From NCBI GenBank assembly GCA_016703625.1, contig JADJBP010000002.1, positions 124,001 through 188,000 of the forward strand: 64,000 bases of DNA, in the 5' to 3' direction. The notes beneath the pieces were generated by a model. The model did not search any database. It saw nothing but the letters and a program-made list of their open reading frames with translations, and was not told the DNA's origin. This document shows, piece after piece, positions 10,093 to 17,339 of this stretch. Source of the DNA: Chitinophagaceae bacterium (lineage in GTDB: Bacteria > Bacteroidota > Bacteroidia > Chitinophagales > Chitinophagaceae). The position numbers and the translations under genes were made by a program. Position 1 is the stretch's first letter. Every line of letters starts with the position of its first letter.

Positions 10093-11303
10093 ATGAATCT
10101 TCACGAATACCAGGCTAAAGAAATACTGAAAAATACAATGTCCCGGTTCAGGAAGGCATTCCCTGCAATACACCCGGTGAAGCTGAACAGGCATATAAAC
10201 AAATTCATACACAATACGGAAGCAAATTTGCCGTGGTGAAAGCGCAGATACATGCCGGTGGCCGCGGTAAAGGAAAAATTGTAGGTACCGAACAACGCGG
10301 TGTGGCAGTTGGTAAAACGGCCGAAGATGTTTTAAAGATCGCCCAGAATATACTTGGCGGCACCCTGGTTACCATACAAACCGGTGAAGCCGGAAAACTG
10401 GTAAGCAAAGTTTTGGTTGCACAGGATGTTTATTATGAAGGGCCCAACCCGATTAAAGAATTTTACCTGTCCATATTGTTAGACCGCACCAAGGGGCAGA
10501 ATGTGATCATGTACAGTACCGAGGGCGGAATGAATATTGAGGACGTGGCACATGATACTCCTGAAAAAATATTCAAAGAATGGGTTTTCCCGGGAGGCAT
10601 ACTTGAACCCTTCCAGGCACGTAAAATTGCTTTTAATTTAGGATTGAGCGGCGTTGCTTTTAAAAACTGCGTGAAGTTTGTTACCAATTTATACAACGCC
10701 TATGTTGGTTCTGATTGCGGCATGCTTGAAATAAATCCTTTGTTCAAGACCAGTGATGATAAAATTATTGCTGTTGACTGTAAAATGAATATTGATGACA
10801 ATGCATTGATGCGGCACCCCGAGATCGGATCATTGCGTGACCTAAGTGAAGAAGACCCTACCGAAGTGGAAGCCGGACAGTATAATTTGAATTTTGTAAA
10901 GCTGGATGGCAATGTGGGTTGCATGGTAAATGGTGCCGGTTTGGCCATGGCCACCATGGACATGATCAAACTGAGTGGTGGTGAACCTGCAAACTTCCTC
11001 GATGTTGGCGGTACTGCCAATGCACAAACGGTGGAAGCCGGTTTCCGCATTATTTTAAAAGACCCCAAAGTAAAAGCGATATTGATCAATATTTTTGGCG
11101 GTATTGTACGTTGCGACAGGGTTGCACAGGGTGTTATTGATGCATACAATTCAATAGGCAATATTAATATTCCCATCATTGTAAGGTTGCAGGGCACCAA
11201 TGCCGATGTAGCTAAAAAATTAATTGACGAAAGCGGGCTGAAAGTACAAAGCGCCATACAGTTAAGCGAAGCCGCAGAACTGGTTAATAAAGCTGTAGCC
11301 TGA
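10093..11303 (+). CDS. sucC: Succinyl-CoA synthetase (ADP-forming) subunit beta (frameshifted)
   Basis: Beta subunit of succinate-CoA ligase in the TCA cycle, 403 residues after repair. The ATG at 10093 begins MNLHEYQAKEIL, the family N terminus. An A5 run at 10129-10133 is one base short; restoring it gives KKYNVPVQEGIPCNTPGEA, joining the long frame that starts VKAQIHAGGRGKGK (ATP-grasp). Later hallmarks are KEFYLSILLDR, LEINPLFKT, NGAGLAMATMDMIK, FLDVGGTANAQTVEAGF and INIFGGIVRCDRVAQGV. sucD is not adjacent. A rho-independent terminator follows. Confidence 0.95.
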
Positions 11304-11330
11304 TATTTTTGTTTTTAACTTTTATACATA

Positions 11331-11361
11331 AACCCCCTGGTTGCATTCCGGGGGGTTTTTA
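11331..11361 (+). terminator. Rho-independent terminator after sucC
   Basis: Hairpin AACCCCCTGG (11331-11340), loop TTGCATT, arm CCGGGGGGTT (11348-11357) with one G-U pair, followed by TTT. It begins 27 bases after the sucC stop. Confidence 0.85.
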
Positions 11362-11458
11362 CATAAATCACACTTTAGGTGATATTGGCAGGATTATTGA
11401 ATTTGTTTATTGTGACCAATGCAAAATGCATGTATTCACAAGATCATATAATCTATAC

Positions 11459-11716
11459 ATGATGAACATAAAATTCCCCGTTGCAGTTGTTGCCCTTTTA
11501 TTTGGTTTAACAATGACTTCTTTTGCCCAACCTAAAAAGCATAAAAAATATCGCCATAAAGCACCGGTACATAAAGTATATCGCAAAAAGGCACCGGTAC
11601 CCCGGGGCCCGGTTGTTCTTTTACCACCTGCACCGCCCCGGCCGGTATTTGTAAAACCTCCATCACCGCCAGGCCCCCGGCTGCCTTTACCCCCACGGCC
11701 CAGACTTTATAAATAA
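11459..11716 (+). CDS. Small secreted basic, proline-rich protein
   Basis: Predicted 85-residue exported protein; I do not recognise a family. A signal peptide (MMNIKFPVAVVALLFGLTMTSFAQ) is followed by a Lys/His-rich stretch (PKKHKKYRHKAPVHKVYRKK) and then a Pro-rich tail with repeated PP and PRP units. The mature protein would be strongly basic and unstructured. Two consecutive ATG codons (11459 and 11462) precede the signal sequence; the open frame extends further upstream but without a signal peptide. A terminator follows, so it is probably a single-gene transcript. Similar short basic proteins are common unannotated lines in Chitinophagaceae genomes. Confidence 0.6.
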   Translation: MMNIKFPVAVVALLFGLTMTSFAQPKKHKKYRHKAPVHKVYRKKAPVPRGPVVLLPPAPPRPVFVKPPSPPGPRLPLPPRPRLYK

Positions 11717-11748
11717 CAACAGCTATATATTAAAAAATCAGCACACCA

Positions 11749-11784
11749 AAAGAGTGAACATGTAAAATGGTTCGCTCTTTTTTT
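11749..11784 (+). terminator. Rho-independent terminator
   Basis: AAAGAGTGAAC (11749-11759), ten-base loop, GTTCGCTCTTT (11770-11780) with one G-U pair, then TTTT. It follows the small basic secreted protein gene. Confidence 0.8.
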
Positions 11785-11870
11785 ACCGGTTATTTTTCAA
11801 TATTTTTATACCCGGTAACCTGGTTAACGATTGGTTATTTGAAAACCCAGGCCTGCTTAAAATATAGCAA

Positions 11871-12422
11871 ATGCTCCTGTTAAACAATAACCCTTTTCCT
11901 GAAATAAAAACAAAAAGGCTGCTGCTCCGGAAAATGACGAAAGCAGATGCCCCTGCCTTATTATTCTTAAGATCGGATGACAGGGTAATGCAATACATCG
12001 GGCGGGAAAAAACAAAAACCGTGGAGGAAGCTGAAACTTTTATAGAAAAAATAAATGCATCCGTTGAAGCGGATGAATCCATTATGTGGGCCATTGCATT
12101 GCTGAACGATCCAGGTACCATGATCGGTACCATTTGTTTCTGGAATATTTTAAAAGACCATTACCGTGCTGAAGTAGGTTATGTACTTCATCCTGATCAC
12201 TGGAATAAAGGGATCATGAAAGAAGCATTGCAAACGGTAATAGATTTTGGGTTTACTGAAATGAAGCTCCATAGTATGGAAGGCCATATAAACCCCGACA
12301 ATATTGTGTCGGGCATCGTTTTGGAAAAATGCGGCTTTTCCAGGGAAGCTTATTTTAAAGAAAATTTTTATTTCAGGAACAGGTTTTACGACACGGCGGT
12401 TTATTCATTGCTGGCCCGGTAA
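11871..12422 (+). CDS. GNAT N-acetyltransferase, RimJ/RimL type
   Basis: 183-residue acetyltransferase of the GNAT superfamily, closest in form to RimJ/RimL enzymes that acetylate protein N termini or small molecules. It opens with KTKRLLLRKMTKADAPALLF. The middle has IGTICFWNI. Motif A is AEVGYVLHPDHWNKGIMKEA, where the acetyl-CoA loop is NKGIMKEA, a common variant of Q/RxxGxG/A. The end has INPDNIVSGIVLEKCGF, the usual pattern before the final strands. The target is unknown. The next gene starts 88 bases downstream on the same strand. Confidence 0.85.
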   Translation: MLLLNNNPFPEIKTKRLLLRKMTKADAPALLFLRSDDRVMQYIGREKTKTVEEAETFIEKINASVEADESIMWAIALLNDPGTMIGTICFWNILKDHYRAEVGYVLHPDHWNKGIMKEALQTVIDFGFTEMKLHSMEGHINPDNIVSGIVLEKCGFSREAYFKENFYFRNRFYDTAVYSLLAR

Positions 12423-12510
12423 AAATGATGGCCCGGAATTGTTATTAAAAATTATTCCTGTTATTTTATTGATCAGCATTTCAGATCATTCACAAATAAA
12501 ATTTACAACT

Positions 12511-13191
12511 ATGAACCAACTGGAACAAAGGGTAAAAAAACTCGAAAAAAGCCTGCAGGCTTACCGCATATTCTTCAGCACATCCCTGGTTATTTTTTTT
12601 GCCGTGGTATTAATATCATCCGGTAAAAAAGATGATGTACCCGACATAATAAAAGCAAAAGCTTTCCAGGTTGTTGATAACAGCGGCAATGTATTGGTTT
12701 TAATGAATAAGGAAAAAGGCAGTGGCCAGTTAGCCACTTATTCTTCATCGGGCCAAAAATTAGTGCGCCTGTTTACTTCTGAAAGTGATGCCGGTGCCAT
12801 CAACACTTTTGATCCCGATGGTAACCTTAATTTTAAGATCACCAACAATCTTAAGGGCGGCGGATACCTGGCCATGTACAATACCAATTTAAAAGAAGTT
12901 GTTGAACTGGGTGTATTGAATTCAAAAGACGGGTATTTACAGGTGAATGATAACAATGGGGGAAAACTTGCAAAGATCACAGCAACTACTGAAGGTGGCG
13001 GGCATTTTTCATTAACCAAAGAAGGCAAAGAGACCATTACCATATCGGCAGCATCGCCCGGTGGCAGGTTAAGCATTTATGATAATACGGAAAAGCGTAT
13101 AGGCTATTTTGGCACACAAAGTGATCTGAGCTGCAACCTGTCTGTTTATAATAACAGTGGTACACGCATCGGCGGATTCCCGACCTATTGA
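12511..13191 (+). CDS. Membrane-anchored protein with eight ~23-residue solenoid-like repeats
   Basis: 226-residue protein of no family that I recognise. Residues 1-20 form a short coiled coil (MNQLEQRVKKLEKSLQAYRI), residues 21-38 a transmembrane helix (FFSTSLVIFFAVVLISSG). The rest is eight repeats of 22-23 residues with the pattern GxLxxYxxxGxxxxxL/I and GG or SD turns, for example GQLATYSSSGQKLVRL, GYLAMYNTNLKEVVEL, GHFSLTKEGKETITI and CNLSVYNNSGTRIGGF. This regular period suggests a beta-solenoid on the outer side of the inner membrane, perhaps oligomerised by the coiled coil (inference). The start at 12511 is the ATG that begins the coiled coil; the longer upstream frame overlaps the GNAT gene. 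Confidence 0.75.
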   Translation: MNQLEQRVKKLEKSLQAYRIFFSTSLVIFFAVVLISSGKKDDVPDIIKAKAFQVVDNSGNVLVLMNKEKGSGQLATYSSSGQKLVRLFTSESDAGAINTFDPDGNLNFKITNNLKGGGYLAMYNTNLKEVVELGVLNSKDGYLQVNDNNGGKLAKITATTEGGGHFSLTKEGKETITISAASPGGRLSIYDNTEKRIGYFGTQSDLSCNLSVYNNSGTRIGGFPTY

Positions 13192-13204
13192 ACGGGGCTT
13201 TCGA

Positions 13205-13245
13205 TATAAAAAAACAGGCTGTAGATCAACAGCCTGTTTTTTTAT
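13205..13245. terminator. Bidirectional rho-independent terminator
   Basis: Twelve-base-pair stem AAAACAGGCTGT (13211-13222) / ACAGCCTGTTTT (13229-13240) with loop AGATCA, an A-run on the left and a T-run on the right. It sits between the converging solenoid and anti-sigma genes and can serve both. Confidence 0.9.
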
Positions 13246-13271
13246 AATTTTTATACCGGATCAAATACGTT

Positions 13272-14072
13272 TTATAAACTGCCCATCGAGATCACTTTGG
13301 TTGGTGCGGGTACTTCGGGACCTGCATCTTCCAGCGAAACGGCAAAAGCCTGTGCTTTTCCAAAACTTTTCATTCGTTGAATATGCACTTTTTTACCGTT
13401 TATTTCAGTAGTGATGATACCTCCATTTACAGGCTTGCCATCAACAATTGCCCAAAACTGGTATTGTTTTCCATTTGGTACTTCCGGCAAATTGGAAGGA
13501 TCAAGGTACACTTCACTGGTTTGCTGTATCCAGTAGATCCTGGCAGTTGCATCGGGCACATCGGGCATACCGCCCAATTTAACATGCATCGCATCCTTAT
13601 TGGTCATCACACCCATATCATCCTGCATATTTTTTGCCAGTTCTTTCTGTTGTTCCAGTTCGGTTTGCGTGATGGCAAGTTCCTTACCTGCCTCCCGGTA
13701 TTTTGTATAGAAAGTATAATTTAAAATTAAACTGCCGAGCAATAAAACAATACAGGCAGCTATTGCATATTTCCAGAAATGGGTAACCCGGCGAACAGTT
13801 GTAATGTTGCCATCACCGGGTTTAAGATCAATTACCGGTGCAGCATTATTTGTATTGATGGCCGCAAATATTTTATCCTTTACCAATGCAGCGGGCTCCA
13901 TGGCCTGTGAACGGGCATAGGATTCCAGCCCGGATTGAATGGCTTCAATTTCGGCTGCTACTTCGGGATATTGTTTGGCCCATTGCACCACTTCGGCCGA
14001 TTCAGCAGCCGAAGTAAGCCCTGTACAATACAGCTCCAAAATGCCCGATGATATGATCTCCTGTGCGTTCAA
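13272..14072 (-). CDS. Anti-sigma factor, RskA family
   Basis: Inner-membrane anti-sigma-K-like factor, 266 residues. The N-terminal cytoplasmic part (1-95) has the zinc-finger-less anti-sigma helices (GILELYCTGLTSAAESAEVV). One transmembrane helix spans about 100-121 (WKYAIAACIVLLLGSLILNY). A coiled stretch (about 122-150) leads to the periplasmic RskA domain (RIYWIQQTSEVYLDPSNLPE, KQYQFWAIVDGKPVNGGI). It lies 7 bases downstream of the sigma factor on the same strand, the standard SigK-RskA order, and should hold that sigma factor at the membrane. Confidence 0.92.
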   Translation of the reverse strand: MNAQEIISSGILELYCTGLTSAAESAEVVQWAKQYPEVAAEIEAIQSGLESYARSQAMEPAALVKDKIFAAINTNNAAPVIDLKPGDGNITTVRRVTHFWKYAIAACIVLLLGSLILNYTFYTKYREAGKELAITQTELEQQKELAKNMQDDMGVMTNKDAMHVKLGGMPDVPDATARIYWIQQTSEVYLDPSNLPEVPNGKQYQFWAIVDGKPVNGGIITTEINGKKVHIQRMKSFGKAQAFAVSLEDAGPEVPAPTKVISMGSL

Positions 14073-14079
14073 ATTTATT

Positions 14080-14649
14080 TTATTGTAACATTTTTCTTAA
14101 CTCCAATATGGCAGCCCGCATCCGGGTTTTAACGGTACCCAAAGGTATTCCCATTTCCTTTGAGATCTCGTCCTGGGTATAGCCATTAAAATAAGCCAGG
14201 TCTATAATACTGCGCTGCTCTGGTTTTAAATGTACCAATTGTTTTTGTAAGCCCATGGCATCAAAACGCTCAGCTATACGCCCGTCGCCGGTTAAATTAC
14301 TTACGGAATTTTCATCGGTTGAGATTTTAGCCTGCTTTTTATATCCTTTACTCCGCAAGGTATCGATCGTAAGGTTCCTGGTAATGTTGAGCATCCAGGT
14401 AAACAACCTTCCTTTACCGGCATCATAAGCCGAAAAATTATTCCATATTTTTATAAAGGCTTCCTGCAAAATATCTTCAGCCAGTTCCCGGTTCTCAACC
14501 ATCCGGTAAATGATGCCGTTCAGGGCCGCGGCATAGTTGTCATACAGGTACGAAAATGCCTGCTGATCCTGGCTTTGCAGCAGGTTCACCAATTCTTCTT
14601 CACTATATTTTATTGTGCCGGGCAAATGTAAATGGTATATATACTTCAC
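14080..14649 (-). CDS. ECF-type RNA polymerase sigma factor (SigK-like)
   Basis: 189-residue sigma-70 factor of the extracytoplasmic-function group. Region 2 is at about 20-90 (QDQQAFSYLYDNYAAALNGI, AEDILQEAFIKIWNNF, GRLFTWMLNITRNLTIDTLR). Region 4 is at about 130-187 (LKPEQRSIIDLAYFNGYTQD, then GIPLGTVKTRMRAAILELRK, the -35-reading helix-turn-helix). It is followed directly by its RskA-type anti-sigma gene, so activity is probably set by release from the membrane. The regulon cannot be read from this window. Confidence 0.95.
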   Translation of the reverse strand: MKYIYHLHLPGTIKYSEEELVNLLQSQDQQAFSYLYDNYAAALNGIIYRMVENRELAEDILQEAFIKIWNNFSAYDAGKGRLFTWMLNITRNLTIDTLRSKGYKKQAKISTDENSVSNLTGDGRIAERFDAMGLQKQLVHLKPEQRSIIDLAYFNGYTQDEISKEMGIPLGTVKTRMRAAILELRKMLQ

Positions 14650-14789
14650 GAAAATAACAGATTTTAGTTAAACCGGTTGACTTAAAAGCCGGGTTACCAT
14701 TATTTGCGATCGCAACATAACAATGTTGGCCAGATACTGTTCATGGTTTTGAAAATTTATGTAGGTTTGAAAAAAATCCGGCACTTAAA

Positions 14790-15281
14790 ATGGAAGGACT
14801 TATAATAAGAACCATAAAACAGGATGATAACCCGGTATTGGCAAAAATTATCAGGGATAGTTTAGCAGAGTTTAAAGCCAACAAACCCGGCACGGTATAT
14901 TTTGATGACAGGACTGATCATTTATTTGAAGAGTTTAAGGTTGCACGAAGTATATATTATGTGGCTGCATATGATAGTAAAATTATTGGTGGTGCCGGTG
15001 TTTATCCAACCGAAAAACTGCCGGCCGGTACCTGCGAACTGGTAAAACTTTATTTATCTCCGGATGCAAGGGGAAAAGGAATAGGTAAACTATTGCTGGA
15101 AAAATGTATTGCTGCTGCCAGGGAACTGGGTTATTCAAAGATGTACCTCGAGACCATGCCCGAATTAACCGTTGCCATTCCCATGTATGAAAAATCGGGG
15201 TTTACCTATTTACCCGAATCACAGGGCTGCAGTGGCCATACCGGTTGCGACATCTGGATGATAAAGGATCTTGCATTATAA
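14790..15281 (+). CDS. GNAT N-acetyltransferase
   Basis: 163-residue single-domain acetyltransferase. Strand/helix order fits GNAT: IIRTIKQDDNPVLAKIIR at the start, YVAAYDSKIIGGAGVYP, motif A CELVKLYLSPDARGKGIGKL with the acetyl-CoA loop ARGKGIGK, and motif B MYEKSGFTYL. The target is unknown. Its last bases overlap by six the stop end of the convergent SprT-like gene. Confidence 0.88.
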   Translation: MEGLIIRTIKQDDNPVLAKIIRDSLAEFKANKPGTVYFDDRTDHLFEEFKVARSIYYVAAYDSKIIGGAGVYPTEKLPAGTCELVKLYLSPDARGKGIGKLLLEKCIAAARELGYSKMYLETMPELTVAIPMYEKSGFTYLPESQGCSGHTGCDIWMIKDLAL

Positions 15282-15893
15282 AGACTGTACCTCGTACACC
15301 GCACTGAACAAATAATATTTTCCGGTCTTTACTTCTACGCATTTAAAACGCTTTCTTATTTTTTCGCCTTTCTTAAATATCCGTCCGCCTTTGATCACAA
15401 ACAGGGCGCCTTCGGCCAGTTGTTCAACCAGGTGAACACCGGCATCTTTTTCATCATAATGATGCAGTACCCTTAATAGTTTTTCATCGCCGCAACTGCT
15501 GGCTGCAGGGTTTTGCAGGGTATTCAGCAAAGCTTTTTCAATATCAGGCGGAAATATTTTCTTCAATAAGAATTTGGCCAGTATTTTTCCAAACTCATCT
15601 TTCCATTCACGCCCGTGAGCCATTACTTTATGACCAAATTTTTCGTAAGTAAATAAATGCGCCAGTTCGTGCAACAGGGTAATGAGGAATGCATATTTAT
15701 TGAGATTACCATTAACACTGATACGGTGATTTTTACCGGTATGTGCATGGCGGTAATCGCCCAGTATACTTTGCCGTTTGCGGCTGATGGTAAGATGTAC
15801 TTTATGATGTTGCAGGTAAAACAATACTTCGGTGAAACTTCCTTCCGGCAAATAATCCTGCAACTGTAAAAGAGGGGCTTCCTGCTTAGGCAT
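15276..15893 (-). CDS. SprT-like zinc metalloprotease-fold protein
   Basis: 205 residues with the SprT-like fold. The zinc site is LLHELAHLFTYEKFGHK (HExxH at residues 75-79), and His93 in MAHGREWKDEF is a probable third ligand. The usual C-terminal part contains KGEKIRKRFKCVEVKTGKYY, a degenerate zinc-ribbon-like end. The family includes SPRTN-type proteases and bacterial SprT, which mostly lack a proven role. Its start overlaps the end of the small membrane protein gene upstream by 8 bases, so they are co-transcribed. Confidence 0.85.
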   Translation of the reverse strand: MPKQEAPLLQLQDYLPEGSFTEVLFYLQHHKVHLTISRKRQSILGDYRHAHTGKNHRISVNGNLNKYAFLITLLHELAHLFTYEKFGHKVMAHGREWKDEFGKILAKFLLKKIFPPDIEKALLNTLQNPAASSCGDEKLLRVLHHYDEKDAGVHLVEQLAEGALFVIKGGRIFKKGEKIRKRFKCVEVKTGKYYLFSAVYEVQSL

Positions 15894-16287
15894 TTTTAGA
15901 TTTGTTCAGCTTCATAATGGTCCTCACCTCCACCACCAGGTATACTACATAAATAACCATCGCCGCATATACAGCAGGCTTGTTAAATGCCGGGCCACTT
16001 ATAAAATAATAACCCACAATGGCAATAACACAGGCAAATACTTTAATGAGCATCCCTCCCATCACAGACCGAATAAAAACATTGGGGTTGCTGTTGTACA
16101 TAGCGAGGTATTGCATCCTGAAAACCAACAGGCTCACCAGGAAAAAAAGGCAATTACCGGCCATGACCATGGTATAATTGATATCCTTACCGGTATAAAA
16201 TATTTTTGCTGTAAGAATGACCGCCGTTAAAATAATAAAAACAATAAAAAGGGGAAGTACCGTTTTAAAACTGAAATTCATTAACAT
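15886..16287 (-). CDS. Small four-helix inner-membrane protein
   Basis: 133-residue membrane protein with four predicted helices: FKTVLPLFIVFIILTAVIL, MVMAGNCLFFLVSLLVF, MLIKVFACVIAIVGYYFI and AAMVIYVVYLVVEVRTI. I do not recognise a named family with certainty. Its size, topology and place after bactofilin are like the AtpI-like proteins found near ATP synthase operons in Bacteroidota, but no atp gene is present here. It starts 5 bases after the bactofilin stop and overlaps the SprT-like gene. Confidence 0.7.
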   Translation of the reverse strand: MLMNFSFKTVLPLFIVFIILTAVILTAKIFYTGKDINYTMVMAGNCLFFLVSLLVFRMQYLAMYNSNPNVFIRSVMGGMLIKVFACVIAIVGYYFISGPAFNKPAVYAAMVIYVVYLVVEVRTIMKLNKSKNA

Positions 16288-16291
16288 TATT

Positions 16292-16696
16292 TTATTGGTT
16301 GATCACATTGGTAACCGTATTGTTCAATTCAACAATATTGGCACCCATGTTACATTTGCCGTTAAATACGGCCGTTGGTTCTACCTGTAATTTGCCGGCA
16401 TAAATATCGCCATTAACTTCTGTATTGCCATGCAGGTATAAAAGTTCTTCAATTTTTATGTTACCGGTAACATGCCCCATGATGTCGGCCTGTAACCCTT
16501 CAATATCCCCTTCCACAACAGCATCGGTACCAATGATTATTTTAGCTTTTCCTTTCAGGTTTCCTTTCAGCATACCGTCAATTCGTATATCCCCATTACT
16601 TTCCAGGTCGCCGGTAATGATAGTGCCGGCTCCAATCAGGGTACTGTTTACCGGTGCGCCGTTATTATTTGACGGCCGTGATTTTGAGTTAAACAT
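16292..16696 (-). CDS. Bactofilin (polymer-forming cytoskeletal protein)
   Basis: 134-residue bactofilin, a self-polymerising beta-helical cytoskeletal protein that positions envelope enzymes. The core (about 18-115) shows the repeated right-handed beta-helix pattern: STLIGAGTIITGDLESNGDI, RIDGMLKGNLKGKAKIIIG, VEGDIEGLQADIMGHVTG, LYLHGNTEVNGDIYAGKLQV. Short Pro/Asn-rich ends flank it. The gene just upstream encodes a peptidase-less relative of M23 endopeptidases, the usual bactofilin partner. Confidence 0.93.
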   Translation of the reverse strand: MFNSKSRPSNNNGAPVNSTLIGAGTIITGDLESNGDIRIDGMLKGNLKGKAKIIIGTDAVVEGDIEGLQADIMGHVTGNIKIEELLYLHGNTEVNGDIYAGKLQVEPTAVFNGKCNMGANIVELNNTVTNVINQ

Positions 16697-16724
16697 AGTT
16701 TTTCGTTTTATATTGAATTATAAT

Positions 16725-17123
16725 TTATTCAGGCATATTTTCCACTTTGGGCAACTTCAATTTGTTGGTATCGATTACCGGAAGGTTGCCTGTTAATATT
16801 TTTTGCAGGTCGTCGTAATATTTTTGTTTATACTGTAAATCCTGCTCTATAGAATCTGTCCTGAATTTCAGCATTTTATATTCCCTGATCTGTTTGGCAT
16901 TGCCATACCCTGTTCCGGGTAAGTAATATTTTAAGGGAGTAAACACCAGTAATGCAATGATCAACCCCACCAAAACAACAAAAACCGTACTTAAAAAAAC
17001 ATAAACGCTTAACCGGCTGAGTTTGAATTTTACTACCTCTTCATAGGTATCTTCATTCATCACCACCAGCCTGTAACGGTTACGCAATCTTTTTAGTGTA
17101 CTGTTGGCATCCAGTTTGGCCAT
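16725..17123 (-). CDS. Membrane protein resembling the N terminus of Bacteroidota M23 peptidases, without peptidase domain
   Basis: 132 residues. LKRLRNRYRLVVMNEDTYEE, then KFKLSRLSVYVFLSTVFVVL (transmembrane helix about 37-62), FTPLKYYLPGTG and a coiled region ending QKYYDDLQKILTGNLP. This is the N-terminal module that precedes the LytM/M23 endopeptidase domain in Bacteroidota. Here the protein stops at PKVENMPE and the bactofilin gene starts 28 bases later; there is no room for, and no trace of, the HxxxD/HxH peptidase domain. It may act as a membrane anchor or regulator for bactofilin (inference). Confidence 0.75.
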   Translation of the reverse strand: MAKLDANSTLKRLRNRYRLVVMNEDTYEEVVKFKLSRLSVYVFLSTVFVVLVGLIIALLVFTPLKYYLPGTGYGNAKQIREYKMLKFRTDSIEQDLQYKQKYYDDLQKILTGNLPVIDTNKLKLPKVENMPE

Positions 17124-17339
17124 AATTTTAACTTAAACGCTAAAATTAAGAAATGATGGTGAAAAAGCAATTTAAAAAGGCTAAAAGCAGGCATTCTGCC
17201 CATCTTATATAAACTCATTAAACATTAAGTGCACACATAGTTCATGAAAAATCATAAAACTAAATTAAATCACAATCGTAACCTGCACTATTTAACAAAA
17301 ATAACCGATATTTAGCCCTGTTTTTCAACCTTTTGATTC

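Noticed and set aside
11426..11458. Start of the small basic protein further upstream
   Set aside because: Upstream codons add a non-hydrophobic stretch before the signal peptide.
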